DNA from: an uncultured Subdoligranulum sp.
Lineage (GTDB): Bacteria; Bacillota; Clostridia; Christensenellales; CAG-314
Assembly (NCBI GenBank): GCA_902496185.1
Contig: CABUZX010000001.1
Coordinates: 62,001 to 126,000, forward strand
DNA length: 64,000 nt
Direction of reading: 5' to 3'
Shown in pieces: positions 33,466-43,400 of the stretch. The notes under the pieces were generated by a model that saw only the letters and a program-made list of their open reading frames with translations, was not told the DNA's origin and made no database searches. The translations under genes and the position numbers were made by a program. Position 1 is the stretch's first letter. Each line of letters begins with the position of its first letter.

Positions 33466-34026
33466 TTACTTTGCTCTTTCCATATATTCGCCAGTACGAG
33501 TATCAACGCGAATAACTTCTCCCTCGTTGATAAACATTGGGACCTGAAGCTCAAAGCCTGTTTCAAGCGTTGCTGGTTTTGTTGCGTTTGTCGCCGTATT
33601 ACCCGCCACGCCCGGTTCACACTTAACGATTTGCAATTCTACAAAATTTGGCGCTTCTACACTAAAAGCCTCTCCTTTATAAAATTTAATCGTTGCTTGC
33701 ATGTTTTCCTTCATAAACATAAGGGCGTCTTCGACCTGACCTTTGTTAAGCGGAAGTTGCTCATAAGTTTCCGGATCCATAAAATAGTACAATTCGCCGT
33801 CACTATAGAGATATTCCATTTGTTTTGTTTCGATAATTGCTTTTTCAAACTTTTCAGTTGGGTTAAAAGTTTTTTCAAGCACTGCGCCAGTAACAACGTT
33901 TTTGATTTTTGTTCTAACAAATGCAGAACCTTTACCCGGTTTAACGTGCAAAAAGTCAACTACGATAAAAATATTACCTTCAAAAACAAAAGTAATGCCC
34001 TTTCTCAAATCACCTGCTAATATCAT
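33466..34026 (-). CDS. efp: translation elongation factor P
   Basis: Relieves ribosome stalling at polyproline. The 186-residue protein has the KOW-like N-terminal domain with [14 protein letters not shown], whose loop lysine is the usual modification site, then two OB domains ending [16 protein letters not shown] ribosome binding site precedes the ATG. It is the last gene of the long rimP operon, next to the Xaa-Pro peptidase gene as in many Bacillota. Confidence 0.97.
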   Translation of the reverse strand: MILAGDLRKGITFVFEGNIFIVVDFLHVKPGKGSAFVRTKIKNVVTGAVLEKTFNPTEKFEKAIIETKQMEYLYSDGELYYFMDPETYEQLPLNKGQVEDALMFMKENMQATIKFYKGEAFSVEAPNFVELQIVKCEPGVAGNTATNATKPATLETGFELQVPMFINEGEVIRVDTRTGEYMERAK

Positions 34027-34050
34027 AAAAATCCTCCGATATTGATTATC

Positions 34051-35127
34051 TTATAATATAATAATATTTTTTTCTGAACTTGTCAAATCAATTACTCTAT
34101 CTTGTTTAATAACGAGTAAATCTTCTATCCTTACTCCGCCTACGTTGGGCACGTAAATACCCGGCTCTACAGTCATAAGAACGTTTGGTTGTAAAGTTCC
34201 TTCATATTTTGGACTGAGGCGCGGTTCCTCATGAACGTCAAGACCAAGACTATGACCAAGTCCATGCGTAAAATATTCACCGTAACCGTTTGCTGATATT
34301 ACTTCTGATGCAAGCGCATGTCCTTCTGCACCACTCATTCCGCAAGTAAGATTTTTTATTGCATGAGTTTGAGCCTTTAATACGATTTCATAAATTTCTT
34401 TAATTTGCGGATTTGGTCTACCTACAAAAACGGTACGCGTCATATCACTGCAATATCCCTTATATTTTGCGCCAAAATCCATTGTAATTGCTTCACCTGC
34501 AACTATTTTTTTATCAGTTGGATGAGCATGTGGTTTACTTCCGTTGATTCCGCTTGCTACTATTGTGTCAAACGCCAACCCCGTAGCGCCCAATTTACGC
34601 ATCCTATACTCCAACTCAACGGCAATATCCAACTCGCTTATACCGGGTTTTATTGATTTTAAAACCGCCTTAAATGCATTATCGGTAATACTTTGAGCTT
34701 TTGTAATCAATTCGATTTCATCTTCGGTTTTTATTTTGCGTTGCTCAAGAATACTTTCACCACAACCTACAAACTTAATTTCTTTAAATTTAAGTTTTAA
34801 GCTATTAAATTCGTTAACCGTTAATTCTGTGTCTTCAAAACCGAGCTTTAAAACCTTATTATCCATCAAGAATTGATAGATTGTTGAATAATTTGAGCCG
34901 TTAGCACCAAAGAGATGTAGTTGAATACGAGCGTCGTTTGCAAAATGTTGTTCTGACATTTCGTAATAACGAGCGTCCGTATAAAAATGCGCTTGTCCGT
35001 CTTTTAAAAATAGTAATATACCAAACGTGCTTGCAAAACCCGTATAATAAAGCCTGTTTTTTTCTGACGTAATGATTATTGCGTCTAAGTCCTTAAGATT
35101 CCTAAAAATAGACTCTGCTGTTTTCAT
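34051..35127 (-). CDS. pepP: M24 family Xaa-Pro aminopeptidase
   Basis: A pita-bread-fold metallopeptidase of 358 residues. Metal ligands are seen in MDFGAKYKGYCSDMTRT (two Asp), HGLGHSLGLDVHE (His), TVEPGIYV (Glu) and GVRIEDLLV (Glu). The N-terminal creatinase-like domain spans about residues 1-125. It probably acts on peptides with proline in position two. AAGGAG precedes the ATG. The pairing with efp is standard. Confidence 0.93.
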   Translation of the reverse strand: MKTAESIFRNLKDLDAIIITSEKNRLYYTGFASTFGILLFLKDGQAHFYTDARYYEMSEQHFANDARIQLHLFGANGSNYSTIYQFLMDNKVLKLGFEDTELTVNEFNSLKLKFKEIKFVGCGESILEQRKIKTEDEIELITKAQSITDNAFKAVLKSIKPGISELDIAVELEYRMRKLGATGLAFDTIVASGINGSKPHAHPTDKKIVAGEAITMDFGAKYKGYCSDMTRTVFVGRPNPQIKEIYEIVLKAQTHAIKNLTCGMSGAEGHALASEVISANGYGEYFTHGLGHSLGLDVHEEPRLSPKYEGTLQPNVLMTVEPGIYVPNVGGVRIEDLLVIKQDRVIDLTSSEKNIIIL

Positions 35128-35146
35128 TAACTTTATCTCCTTTTAT

Positions 35147-35998
35147 TTATAATTTTATTGATTCATAATAGTTTTTCATTTGTTGAGCATCTTCCGCTTG
35201 AGTTCCATCGGATTCACAAATAATAACAGGGCTCAGCTCGTATTGTGAGACGACTTGTAAAAATTTTTCATAAGACGGACCGTATTGCTCATCCGCAAAG
35301 GTTAAATGCTTGACTTCTCCCCCCTTTGAATACTCTATCTTCGAAAAATGAACGTGCAAGTTTTTTGTTTTTTCTTCTCCGATAATATTCATTACGTTGT
35401 CTATTACTCTACGAAAATCATTATCTTCTTTGAGCCCACCGAGAGTACGAGCATTTAAATGTCCAAAATCAATAGTAGGCGTCAAGCATTTGTCCATAGC
35501 GCATAAAGTTGCAATTTCCGTTTCGTCTCCAATTTGATTAATTTTGCCCATTGTTTCGGGACAAAAGGTTAATTCCTGCAAGTTATTAAAGTAAATTGCT
35601 TCTAATAATTTTTCAAAATTTTTTTTACAAAGCTCAAACGCTTCGTTTCTATTCATTTTACCCAAGGTCGCAGAGTGAAATACAAGCCTTTTTCCACCAA
35701 GCATTTGTAGTTTTTTTGCGCTATTAATAACGTATGATACACTTTTATTTATCATTTCCTCTGATGGATTGGAAAAATTTATGTAATACGGAGCATGAAC
35801 GGAAATTTCCACACCATACTTTTCGCTTTGATTACGCATAAGCAAACATTTGACGTCGCTAATATTTATTCCTCTACCAAAACTGTATTCGTAAGCTGTT
35901 AATCCTTTTTGTGACAACCACTTAAAAGCTTGTTCGCTATGTTTATTGCCTTCAGCATAAAAGCTATTACTGTTTCCGCTTGGTCCGAATTTAATCAT
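35147..35998 (-). CDS. TIM-barrel endonuclease IV-like protein
   Basis: A 283-residue protein of the AP-endonuclease 2 (endonuclease IV/xylose isomerase-like) fold. Seen are ISVHAPYYINF, the ETMGKINQIGD block with a metal-binding glutamate, PTIDFGHLNAR, LHVHFSKIEYSKGGEVKH and the final CESDGTQAEDA. These match the zinc ligands of the Nfo group, so a DNA repair role is likely, though divergent sugar isomerases share the fold. Its ATG overlaps the end of ribF (ATGA). Confidence 0.82.
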   Translation of the reverse strand: MIKFGPSGNSNSFYAEGNKHSEQAFKWLSQKGLTAYEYSFGRGINISDVKCLLMRNQSEKYGVEISVHAPYYINFSNPSEEMINKSVSYVINSAKKLQMLGGKRLVFHSATLGKMNRNEAFELCKKNFEKLLEAIYFNNLQELTFCPETMGKINQIGDETEIATLCAMDKCLTPTIDFGHLNARTLGGLKEDNDFRRVIDNVMNIIGEEKTKNLHVHFSKIEYSKGGEVKHLTFADEQYGPSYEKFLQVVSQYELSPVIICESDGTQAEDAQQMKNYYESIKL

Positions 35999-36906
35999 TT
36001 TAATAAAGCTTCCGCCTCCGCCCTGTCTTTTTTTAGTTGCAACGATAATTCTTCTGTCGAAGCAAAACGTTTTTGTTCTCTTAAATATTTTTCAAAATAC
36101 AAAGTTATTTTTTTGCCGTACAAATCACCATCAAAAGATAATAAATGCGCTTCGATTTTTTTTTCAAAATCATTAAAAGTCATACGCGCGCCAATATTAA
36201 TTATCGCTTTAAATTTTTTTTCTTCTACCAAACAATAACCCGCATAAACCCCGTCTTTTAACAAAGTAAGATTTGTTTTTATGGGTAAATTAGCAGTAGA
36301 AAAACCTAAATTACGACCAACTGAATATCCGCTACAAACCGTTTCGGTATAACGATAACTCTCTCCTAATAATTGATTTGCAGTCGTCAAATCGCCACTC
36401 GTCAAGGATTTTGCTATACGTGAAGTACTAATCTTCTTTCCATCAAAAACCATTTTAGGTAATACGTGCAGTTTTATGTTATTTTTTTTGCAAAATTTAT
36501 CTAAAACTTCAACGTTTCCTATAGCATTTTTGCCAAAAGTATAATCAAATCCGCAAACAATTGCCATAATATTAAAATTTTTCAATTTATCCAAAAATTG
36601 TTTGTCAGTCAGTTGAGAAAAACTTTTATTAAAAGTTTCATACAAAATATAATCCAAATTTAAGGTATTAAATATGTCGCATCTCGTTTCAAAATCATAA
36701 ACGAGTTTTGGTGATTCTTTTAAAAAAAATTCTTTTGGGTTGTTGTCAAAAGAAAACACAGCACTTGATGCGCCTAATTCCTTTGCGCAATTTTTGCATT
36801 TTAAAAGCAATTCCCTATGAGCCAAATGTACGCTATCAAAATGCCCCAAAGCTAATACGATTGGCGCATTGATAATTGAATCGCTAAATCGATAAATTTT
36901 CAACAT
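35995..36906 (-). CDS. ribF: bifunctional riboflavin kinase/FAD synthetase
   Basis: Makes FMN and FAD. The N-terminal adenylyltransferase domain has GHFDSVHLAHRELL and the later STSRIAKSLTSGDL block; the C-terminal kinase has GYSVGRNLGFSTANLP and VYAGYC with the substrate-binding motifs. It has 303 residues. It follows truB by 8 nt and supplies cofactor for the several flavoproteins encoded here. Confidence 0.96.
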   Translation of the reverse strand: MLKIYRFSDSIINAPIVLALGHFDSVHLAHRELLLKCKNCAKELGASSAVFSFDNNPKEFFLKESPKLVYDFETRCDIFNTLNLDYILYETFNKSFSQLTDKQFLDKLKNFNIMAIVCGFDYTFGKNAIGNVEVLDKFCKKNNIKLHVLPKMVFDGKKISTSRIAKSLTSGDLTTANQLLGESYRYTETVCSGYSVGRNLGFSTANLPIKTNLTLLKDGVYAGYCLVEEKKFKAIINIGARMTFNDFEKKIEAHLLSFDGDLYGKKITLYFEKYLREQKRFASTEELSLQLKKDRAEAEALLK

Positions 36907-36914
36907 TATCCCCT

Positions 36915-37787
36915 TTAATCAATTAAACGGTAATTTAAAACTAATTTATTATCCACAAACTTACCAAGGCCAAAAAATTCATCTTTACAGTACACTTTAT
37001 ACTGTACTATGTCTGCCATATTAGATGACAAATCGCAAATATTAGATATTTTAACCCCATTATAGAGCATTTTATAATATTTTTGTGGAACGTCTAATCG
37101 TAAAAAATCTCCCAAAGGATATTCCAAATTTAATACTGCAGAATTAGGATCTAAAGATATTTCCTCAATTGTTTTAGCGTTAGATATTTCAAATGCTCCG
37201 CTTGACAACCTTATCAAGCAACTCATATAAGCTACGGTATTCAGCTTTTCAGCCAAATCACGCGCAATACTGCGCATATAGGTACCGCCACTACAAGTTA
37301 TATCAAAACACCACGTATTACAAGAAACCTGTCGAACAATTTCAAAAGAAAATATTTCCACCTCTCTTACAGGTAAGTCCAATTTTTTACCTTCTCTTGC
37401 TAAATCATATGCGCGTCTGCCGTTTATCGACAAAGCGGAATACATTGGTGGAACTTGGTTAATTTTACCTATAAACTTTTCCGTTTCTTTTTTTAAAGCA
37501 TCAAAATCAAAAGAAAAATCCTTTGTTTCGGTAACTTTACCGTAAGAATCTAAAGTATCGGTAGTTTTGCCAAAAGTAAAAAAAACTCGATACTTTTTTG
37601 TTTTAAATGTTAATAAATCAAAAAGTTTCGTACCTTTACCCAATGCCACAGGCAATACTCCGGACGCGCCGGGATCAAGGGTTCCCAAATGTCCTATTTT
37701 TTTTTGTCCGAAAATGCCTTTTAAACGTACTACAATGTCGCTTGCGGTTGGCCCTGAAGGCTTTAAGACGTTTATGAATCCGTCCAT
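36915..37787 (-). CDS. truB: tRNA pseudouridine-55 synthase TruB
   Basis: Makes pseudouridine 55 in the T loop. Motifs are GFINVLKPSGPTASDIV, KIGHLGTLDPGASGVLPVALG with the catalytic aspartate (given in the domain near residue 40), TFGKTTDTLD and CSGGTYMRSIARDL. It has 290 residues. An AGAGGA binding site precedes the start, which overlaps the end of the DHH phosphoesterase gene by 16 nt. Confidence 0.97.
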   Translation of the reverse strand: MDGFINVLKPSGPTASDIVVRLKGIFGQKKIGHLGTLDPGASGVLPVALGKGTKLFDLLTFKTKKYRVFFTFGKTTDTLDSYGKVTETKDFSFDFDALKKETEKFIGKINQVPPMYSALSINGRRAYDLAREGKKLDLPVREVEIFSFEIVRQVSCNTWCFDITCSGGTYMRSIARDLAEKLNTVAYMSCLIRLSSGAFEISNAKTIEEISLDPNSAVLNLEYPLGDFLRLDVPQKYYKMLYNGVKISNICDLSSNMADIVQYKVYCKDEFFGLGKFVDNKLVLNYRLID

Positions 37788-38743
37788 TGTAAGTCCTCTA
37801 CTGCTCTAACGATTTTATCTATTACGTCTTCTAAAAATCCGCATAAAACACATCCTGACGCTTGCTTATGTCCACCACCGCCGAAAAATTTACAAATTTC
37901 CGAAACGTCAAGCTTTTTACTTCGCATACTGATTTTAAATGAATTAGCGTTATTTTGGCTAATACATACGCCAATTTGCGCAGTATCTACACTGATTGCA
38001 TAATCCGTAAAACCTTCCGTATAAGTTATGTCAGCATTGCAATCTTTAAAATCTTTTTCAGTAACGTACATAATACAAAGTTTACCGTCAAAATATCTAC
38101 GCATATTTGATAAACTTTTACCCAAAAGTTTTAATCGAATATAAGAAGTTTCATTATAAAGTTTTCTATTAATTTCTGCAATATCTATACCAAAAGAAAT
38201 CAACTGTCTTGCGCATAAAAACGAATTTTCATTAGTATTACTATGTTTAAAATTACCCGTATCCGTGGATAAGCCAACAAATAAAGCCGTTGCAATTTCC
38301 TTATCAAGAGGGATATTCAAATCATTGATTATTTTTAATACAATTTCACAAGTGCTTGAATAACCTAAAACAAACGTGTTTTCACAAAAATCTTCGTGCG
38401 TAATATGATGATCTATCGCTAACGTATTTTTATTGTTTATAAACTTATTATAAAAAGCGCCTAGTCGTCCCAAATCTCCACAGTCGATTGCAACATATAG
38501 ATCAAAATTTTTAATTTTTTCCTTAAGTTCAATATAAAAATGCTTATCAAAACCAAAATTTAAAAACTTTGACGGCACTTTTTCGTCACAAAAAATCTTT
38601 ACCGTTTTTCCTTTCTTTGATAAAGCAAGTTTTAAAGCAAGAGCCGCCCCCAAAGTATCTCCATCCGGGCGGGTATGACAAAATAACGCAATATTATTTG
38701 CGTTATTTAAAATATTTTTGCATTTATCAAAGTCTATCCTCAT
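37772..38743 (-). CDS. nrnA: DHH/DHHA1 phosphoesterase NrnA (nanoRNase/pAp phosphatase)
   Basis: Degrades nano-RNAs and 3'-phosphoadenosine 5'-phosphate. The N-terminal metal motifs are HTRPDGDTLG and IDCGD, the DHH motif is IDHHITHE, and the DHHA1 domain ends GGGGHKQASGC. It has 323 residues. AAGGAT lies before the ATG. The rbfA-nrnA-truB order is the usual one in Bacillota. Confidence 0.95.
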   Translation of the reverse strand: MRIDFDKCKNILNNANNIALFCHTRPDGDTLGAALALKLALSKKGKTVKIFCDEKVPSKFLNFGFDKHFYIELKEKIKNFDLYVAIDCGDLGRLGAFYNKFINNKNTLAIDHHITHEDFCENTFVLGYSSTCEIVLKIINDLNIPLDKEIATALFVGLSTDTGNFKHSNTNENSFLCARQLISFGIDIAEINRKLYNETSYIRLKLLGKSLSNMRRYFDGKLCIMYVTEKDFKDCNADITYTEGFTDYAISVDTAQIGVCISQNNANSFKISMRSKKLDVSEICKFFGGGGHKQASGCVLCGFLEDVIDKIVRAVEDLQWTDS

Positions 38744-38747
38744 AAAA

Positions 38748-39104
38748 TTAATCCTTGTTTTTTGACAAACTATCTAAAATTTCGTCTATTTTTTGACTAT
38801 ATTGAGATGCTTCGTCACGATAAAAAGTTAGTTGAGGAACGGTACGTATGCGCATCATTTTGTAAAGATTAGTTCTCACAAAATTTGCGCTATTTTGTAT
38901 GGCGTCAAATGTTTCGTCAGATTTATTTTTGTTTGTTGAAAAAATACTAACGTAAACCTTTGCAACGGTTAACTCTTTATCGACTGAAACCTGCGTAATA
39001 GTAAACATTTCAGTCAGGCGTGGATCTTTTACTTTTTTTGATAAAATTTCATATATATTTTTTTGCAACTCGGCATTTATTTTGCCTGCTCTATTGTTTG
39101 CCAT
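38748..39104 (-). CDS. rbfA: ribosome-binding factor A
   Basis: A KH-fold 30S maturation factor of 118 residues. The blocks NAELQKNIYEILSKKVKDPRL, VSVDKELTVAKVYVSIF and RTNLYKMMRIRTVPQLTFYRD (read within residues 80-100) are diagnostic. It lies 14 nt after infB. Confidence 0.96.
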   Translation of the reverse strand: MANNRAGKINAELQKNIYEILSKKVKDPRLTEMFTITQVSVDKELTVAKVYVSIFSTNKNKSDETFDAIQNSANFVRTNLYKMMRIRTVPQLTFYRDEASQYSQKIDEILDSLSKNKD

Positions 39105-39118
39105 AATTAACCCGTAAT

Positions 39119-41974
39119 TTAATCTTCAATCTGAAGCATATGATAAATTTCAAATACGTCGTCTACCTTAACGTCATTGTAATTTACCAAAGAAACACCA
39201 CATTCAAAACCTGCAACAACTTCCTTAACGTCATCCTTAAAGCGTTTTAACGCGGCAACCTCGCAATCACTAACCAAAACGTTATCACGATAAAGCCTTA
39301 CGCGACTGTTGCGAGTAATTTTTCCTGAATTTACGTAAGCTCCAGCAACTGCTCCTACGCCCGAAATCTTAAATACGTTGCGAACGGTAACCTGACCAAG
39401 TATTTCTTCCTTAAATTTAGGAGCAAGCATACCTTTCATTGCCTTTGTAATATCGTCTACTGCATCGTAAATGATTCTATAAAGTCTTATATCAACACCT
39501 TCAGTTTCTGCCACGGCTTTTGCTTTTGCATCAGGACGAACGTTAAACCCTATAATAATAGCATTACTTGCCCTTGCCAACATAACGTCAGTTTCGTTAA
39601 TAGCGCCAACGCCACCATGTATTGAAGATACTTTAACTTCATTATTAGACAATTTTTCTAATGAAACTTTCAATGCTTCCAAACTGCCTTGTACGTCAGT
39701 TTTGATAATTATATTAAGAGTTTTAAGTTCTCCTTCGCTGATTTTTGTAAACAAATCACCCAAAGTAACGTTTGTGCTGGAAGAAATAATATTTTCTCTT
39801 TCTTGCGCACGACGCTCAGAGGCAACTTCCTTGATGTTCTTTTCGTCGCCTGCGTGCATTATATCGCCTGCAATCGGGACACCTTCAAATCCCAATACTT
39901 CGACAGGACAAGACGGACCAGCAGAAGTAACCTTGCGTCCCTTGTCGTCAAACATTGCTCTAATTTTACCCGTAGTCGTTCCTGCAATAACAAAATCACC
40001 GACGGATAATGTTCCGTTTTTAATTAAAACAGTTGCAATAGGCCCTCTGCCCTTGTCAAGTTTAGCTTCAATTACCGTACCGATTGCGCGCTTTTTACTA
40101 CTCGCTTTAAGTTCTTTAATCTCCGTAACTGTCAAAATAGATTCCAAAAGCACGTCAAGATTTTTGCCTGTTTTTGCCGAAACGGGTACCATAATAGTAT
40201 CCCCTCCCCATTCTTCAGCAACAAGACCGTATTCAAGCAACTGTTGTCTAACCTTATCAGGATTAGATTCGGGTTTATCAATTTTGTTGATAGCAACTAT
40301 TATACTTACTTCCGCCGCTTTTGCGTGATTGATGGCTTCGACTGTTTGAGGCATTATACCGTCGTCTGCAGCAACAACAATAATTGCAACGTCAGTAATT
40401 TTTGCGCCACGCGCGCGCATTGCTGTAAACGCCGCGTGACCGGGCGTATCAATAAACGTAATAATTTCACCGCGAACTTTTACGGTATAAGCACCAATAT
40501 GTTGAGTAATACCGCCCGCTTCGCCCGCGGTTACGTTGGTATTTCTAATTGCGTCAAGCAAGGAAGTCTTGCCGTGGTCAACGTGTCCCATAACCGTAAC
40601 AATGGGCGGACGTTTTTCGTCGTCGGCAAGCTGTTCATCTTGTACGTCAAAAGCGGCAAACATTTGTTCTTCCGCAGTTTTTTCGGGTTTATATTCAAGT
40701 TTAATATTAAAACTTTCAACAATAAAGGAAGCAATGTCATACTCTACCGTATCGTTTATCGTTTTAACTATGCCCTCTTTAAACAAGGCTTTAATTAATT
40801 GCGCAACGGGAATACCTGTTTTTTCACTCAATACTTTAATTTGTACTTCTTTTGTAGATATTACTGCGCTTTCAATTGTCCTGATAACTTGTTGTGTTTG
40901 CTGAGCAGGTTGTTTTTTGCTTTTCGGACGTTTTGCCAACAAAGCCTCTTCGTCTTCATCTACAATTTGATAATTACGCTTTAACAACTGACGTTTATTA
41001 ACGTTACGTTGTTTTTCATCCGATTTGTCGGGCGTCTTATTTTTATTACCATAATTTTTAGTAGGCGCTTGCTTTGGCAACATTTCTGAAGAAAAAGCAG
41101 GGGTTGGTTTTTGAGCAAACAAGGATTTGTTTGGCGTTGAAGTACCTTGTTTTTGAGAACGTTGCCCTTGCCCGAAAGTAGATTTATTTGCAGAAGAAAA
41201 CCGTTGCGATTGTCCACCTTGAGCATAAGAACTTGAATGTTTGCGCTGATCGTATTTTTCTCCGCTACTACTATTGTTTTTATTTGTATTTTTCGATTGT
41301 GGAGGACCAAATTTTGGATTGTCCAAAGAAATAAAACGTCTTACTTTGATATTACCCTTTTCGTCCGTATATGTTTTTTCTTGCGGAACAGAAACTACAA
41401 CTTTTTCCTCTACTTCGGGCTTAACGGGTTTTTCCACGTTTACAGCTTCGTTTGAGATAATATTTTCTGTTTTTTCAACCTTTTCAGATTTTTCCGTCTT
41501 TTGAGTCAAAGTATCATCAGTAGTTTCTTTTGCTTGTTTTTCAACAACTTTTTCTTCAACTACTTGCTTTGGTTCTTCTTTGGATTTAGATTTTTTTACT
41601 GCTTTTGTTTCGGCAACTTCTTTATTTTTTGATTTTGTTGTTTTCTTTTTTGATTCTTTAACAACATCAGCAACTACCTGCTTGGTTTCTTTAGCAGGTA
41701 TTTCTTCTTCGGGATTTTGTTTTTTATCTTCTTTGACCTTTTCGTCAATTTTTGAAACTTCCGTTTGTTCCGCTTGCTGATTTTGAGATTCAATAAGCAT
41801 TCGTTGCTCTTCAAAACTTTTTTGTTTTTTTTGTATAGCAGAACCTATATCGCCTAATTTTTCCTTTGCTGATTTTAAAGTTTGAGAAAATTCAACGATT
41901 TGCGGAATAAGTTTTGATTTAAGCGATTTTAAATTTTCAAATTGCGTCGAGTGAGCAGTTTTTGTATTAGTCAA
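39119..41974 (-). CDS. infB: translation initiation factor IF-2
   Basis: GTPase that places initiator tRNA on the ribosome. Residues about 1-330 are a Lys/Glu/Gln/Ser-rich disordered extension; an IF2 N-terminal module follows (VLSEKTGIPVAQLIKALF), then the G domain with GHVDHGKTSL, DTPGHAAF and NKIDK, and the C-terminal EF-Tu-like and fMet-binding domains. The open frame can be extended to a TTG at 41989, but that codon lies inside the GGAGG binding site; the TTG at 41974, 8 nt after it, is the better start, giving 951 residues. Confidence 0.96.
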   Translation of the reverse strand: MTNTKTAHSTQFENLKSLKSKLIPQIVEFSQTLKSAKEKLGDIGSAIQKKQKSFEEQRMLIESQNQQAEQTEVSKIDEKVKEDKKQNPEEEIPAKETKQVVADVVKESKKKTTKSKNKEVAETKAVKKSKSKEEPKQVVEEKVVEKQAKETTDDTLTQKTEKSEKVEKTENIISNEAVNVEKPVKPEVEEKVVVSVPQEKTYTDEKGNIKVRRFISLDNPKFGPPQSKNTNKNNSSSGEKYDQRKHSSSYAQGGQSQRFSSANKSTFGQGQRSQKQGTSTPNKSLFAQKPTPAFSSEMLPKQAPTKNYGNKNKTPDKSDEKQRNVNKRQLLKRNYQIVDEDEEALLAKRPKSKKQPAQQTQQVIRTIESAVISTKEVQIKVLSEKTGIPVAQLIKALFKEGIVKTINDTVEYDIASFIVESFNIKLEYKPEKTAEEQMFAAFDVQDEQLADDEKRPPIVTVMGHVDHGKTSLLDAIRNTNVTAGEAGGITQHIGAYTVKVRGEIITFIDTPGHAAFTAMRARGAKITDVAIIVVAADDGIMPQTVEAINHAKAAEVSIIVAINKIDKPESNPDKVRQQLLEYGLVAEEWGGDTIMVPVSAKTGKNLDVLLESILTVTEIKELKASSKKRAIGTVIEAKLDKGRGPIATVLIKNGTLSVGDFVIAGTTTGKIRAMFDDKGRKVTSAGPSCPVEVLGFEGVPIAGDIMHAGDEKNIKEVASERRAQERENIISSSTNVTLGDLFTKISEGELKTLNIIIKTDVQGSLEALKVSLEKLSNNEVKVSSIHGGVGAINETDVMLARASNAIIIGFNVRPDAKAKAVAETEGVDIRLYRIIYDAVDDITKAMKGMLAPKFKEEILGQVTVRNVFKISGVGAVAGAYVNSGKITRNSRVRLYRDNVLVSDCEVAALKRFKDDVKEVVAGFECGVSLVNYNDVKVDDVFEIYHMLQIED

Positions 41975-42001
41975 ATTATTTTCCTCCAATACAACTTTTG
42001 T

Positions 42002-42256
42002 TTATTTGTTAACTTTAAAATTTTCAAAAATATCTTCGGGGACAGTTGTTTTAAGATGCTTATTTAAAACCTTTGTTTTTTTGCATTTGTTTATACAATT
42101 TTCATCAAAACAAACGTAAGCGCCCCTACCTTCTATCTTACCTGTAAAATCCAAACAAACCGTTCCGTCTGTTGTTTTTACAACTCTGTTTAAGTGTGAT
42201 TTATCCATCATTTTTCGACAGACAACACACATCCTTTGCGGAATATTTTTCGGCAC
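42002..42256 (-). CDS. ylxR: YlxR family RNA-binding protein
   Basis: An 84-residue basic protein with the family signature RMCVVCRKM near the N-terminus and GRGAYVCFDENCINKC in the middle. YlxR proteins bind RNA and have been linked to RNase P function and control of transcription. It lies 6 nt after nusA. The ylxQ gene (L7Ae family) that usually separates ylxR from infB is absent. Confidence 0.95.
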   Translation of the reverse strand: MPKNIPQRMCVVCRKMMDKSHLNRVVKTTDGTVCLDFTGKIEGRGAYVCFDENCINKCKKTKVLNKHLKTTVPEDIFENFKVNK

Positions 42257-42262
42257 GGCACC

Positions 42263-43378
42263 CTACTCCTTAGAGTCTTTTGCGGCGCTACTTTCATCTA
42301 AAGAATCATCCTCTTCATCCAAAAGACCAAGTTTACGCGCAACGGAATAAGATTTTACGTCAATTTTCCAACCGGTCAAACGCGCAGCCAAACGAGCATT
42401 TTGACCTTCACGCCCAATTGCAAGACTTAGTTTATCATCAGCAACTATTACTTTAGCTTCCTTATTTTCTTCATTTGCTTGCACCATCAAAACTTGGGCA
42501 GGACTCAAGCTGTGAGCAATATAGTCAAGCACGTCTTCGCTCCAAGGTATAACGTCTATTTTTTCACCGCCGATTTCGTTGATTATTGCTGCGATACGTA
42601 CGCCCTTATTTCCCACGCAGGCGCCGACAGGATAAACGTCTTTATCTTTTGATGCAACAGCTATCTTAGTACGGAAACCGGCCTCTCTGACGATACTTTT
42701 TATTTCTACTATACCCGATTGAATTTCGGGGATTTCGCTTTCGAACAAACGTTTTACAAAGGCAAAACTGTTTCTCGAAAGTACGACTTGCGTACCTGTG
42801 TTGGTATTTCTTACACGTTTTACCAAAACTTTTATTTTGTCGCCCGGCTCAAACTTTTCACCGGGAGTTTGATCTGCTGGCAACAAAATACCTTCCATTT
42901 GGTTTTTGCCTATTTCTACAAAAATAGAACCATCTTCCTTAATTCTCGTAACTACACCTAATAATAATTCATTTTCCTTATCGGAATATTGCGAATAATT
43001 CATATTGCGCTCAGCATCTCTTAAGGACTGCATAATAACTTGCTTTGCGTTTTGTGCAGGAATACGACCAAAATCTTTAGGAGTAATTTCCTCAATCACT
43101 CTATCGCCTATTTGGTAGGTCGATTTTAATGCTTGAGCATCTTCCAACGATATTTCCTTATCAGGCTCGGAGACTACCTCTACAACCACCTTATAAGCAT
43201 ATATTTTTATGGAGTATTTTTCTGGTACAAGTCTAACTTCTACGTGACGAGCTTCACCAAAATGTTTTTTACAAGCAAAACTCAAAGCATTTTCCAACGC
43301 ATTTAAAAATACTTCCCTATCCAATCCCTTTTGTTTTTCAAAATCTTCTAACGCAAGAAAAAAATCTTTGCTGGTCAT
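42263..43378 (-). CDS. nusA: transcription termination/antitermination protein NusA
   Basis: A 371-residue NusA of the short Gram-positive type, without the C-terminal acidic repeats of E. coli. It has the N-terminal polymerase-binding domain, the S1 domain (LLGVVTRIKEDGSIFVEIG), and two KH domains with VGACVGNKGVRIAAI and LAIGREGQNARLAARLTGW. The tail is acidic. GGAGG precedes the ATG. It is the second gene of the rimP operon. Confidence 0.97.
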   Translation of the reverse strand: MTSKDFFLALEDFEKQKGLDREVFLNALENALSFACKKHFGEARHVEVRLVPEKYSIKIYAYKVVVEVVSEPDKEISLEDAQALKSTYQIGDRVIEEITPKDFGRIPAQNAKQVIMQSLRDAERNMNYSQYSDKENELLLGVVTRIKEDGSIFVEIGKNQMEGILLPADQTPGEKFEPGDKIKVLVKRVRNTNTGTQVVLSRNSFAFVKRLFESEIPEIQSGIVEIKSIVREAGFRTKIAVASKDKDVYPVGACVGNKGVRIAAIINEIGGEKIDVIPWSEDVLDYIAHSLSPAQVLMVQANEENKEAKVIVADDKLSLAIGREGQNARLAARLTGWKIDVKSYSVARKLGLLDEEDDSLDESSAAKDSKE

Positions 43379-43400
43379 AATAACCTCCCGGTTTTTTTAA

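Noticed and set aside
39702..40328. Long plus-strand frame of 208 codons inside infB
   Set aside because: It is antisense to the conserved GTPase domain of IF-2, with no binding site and no likeness to any protein.
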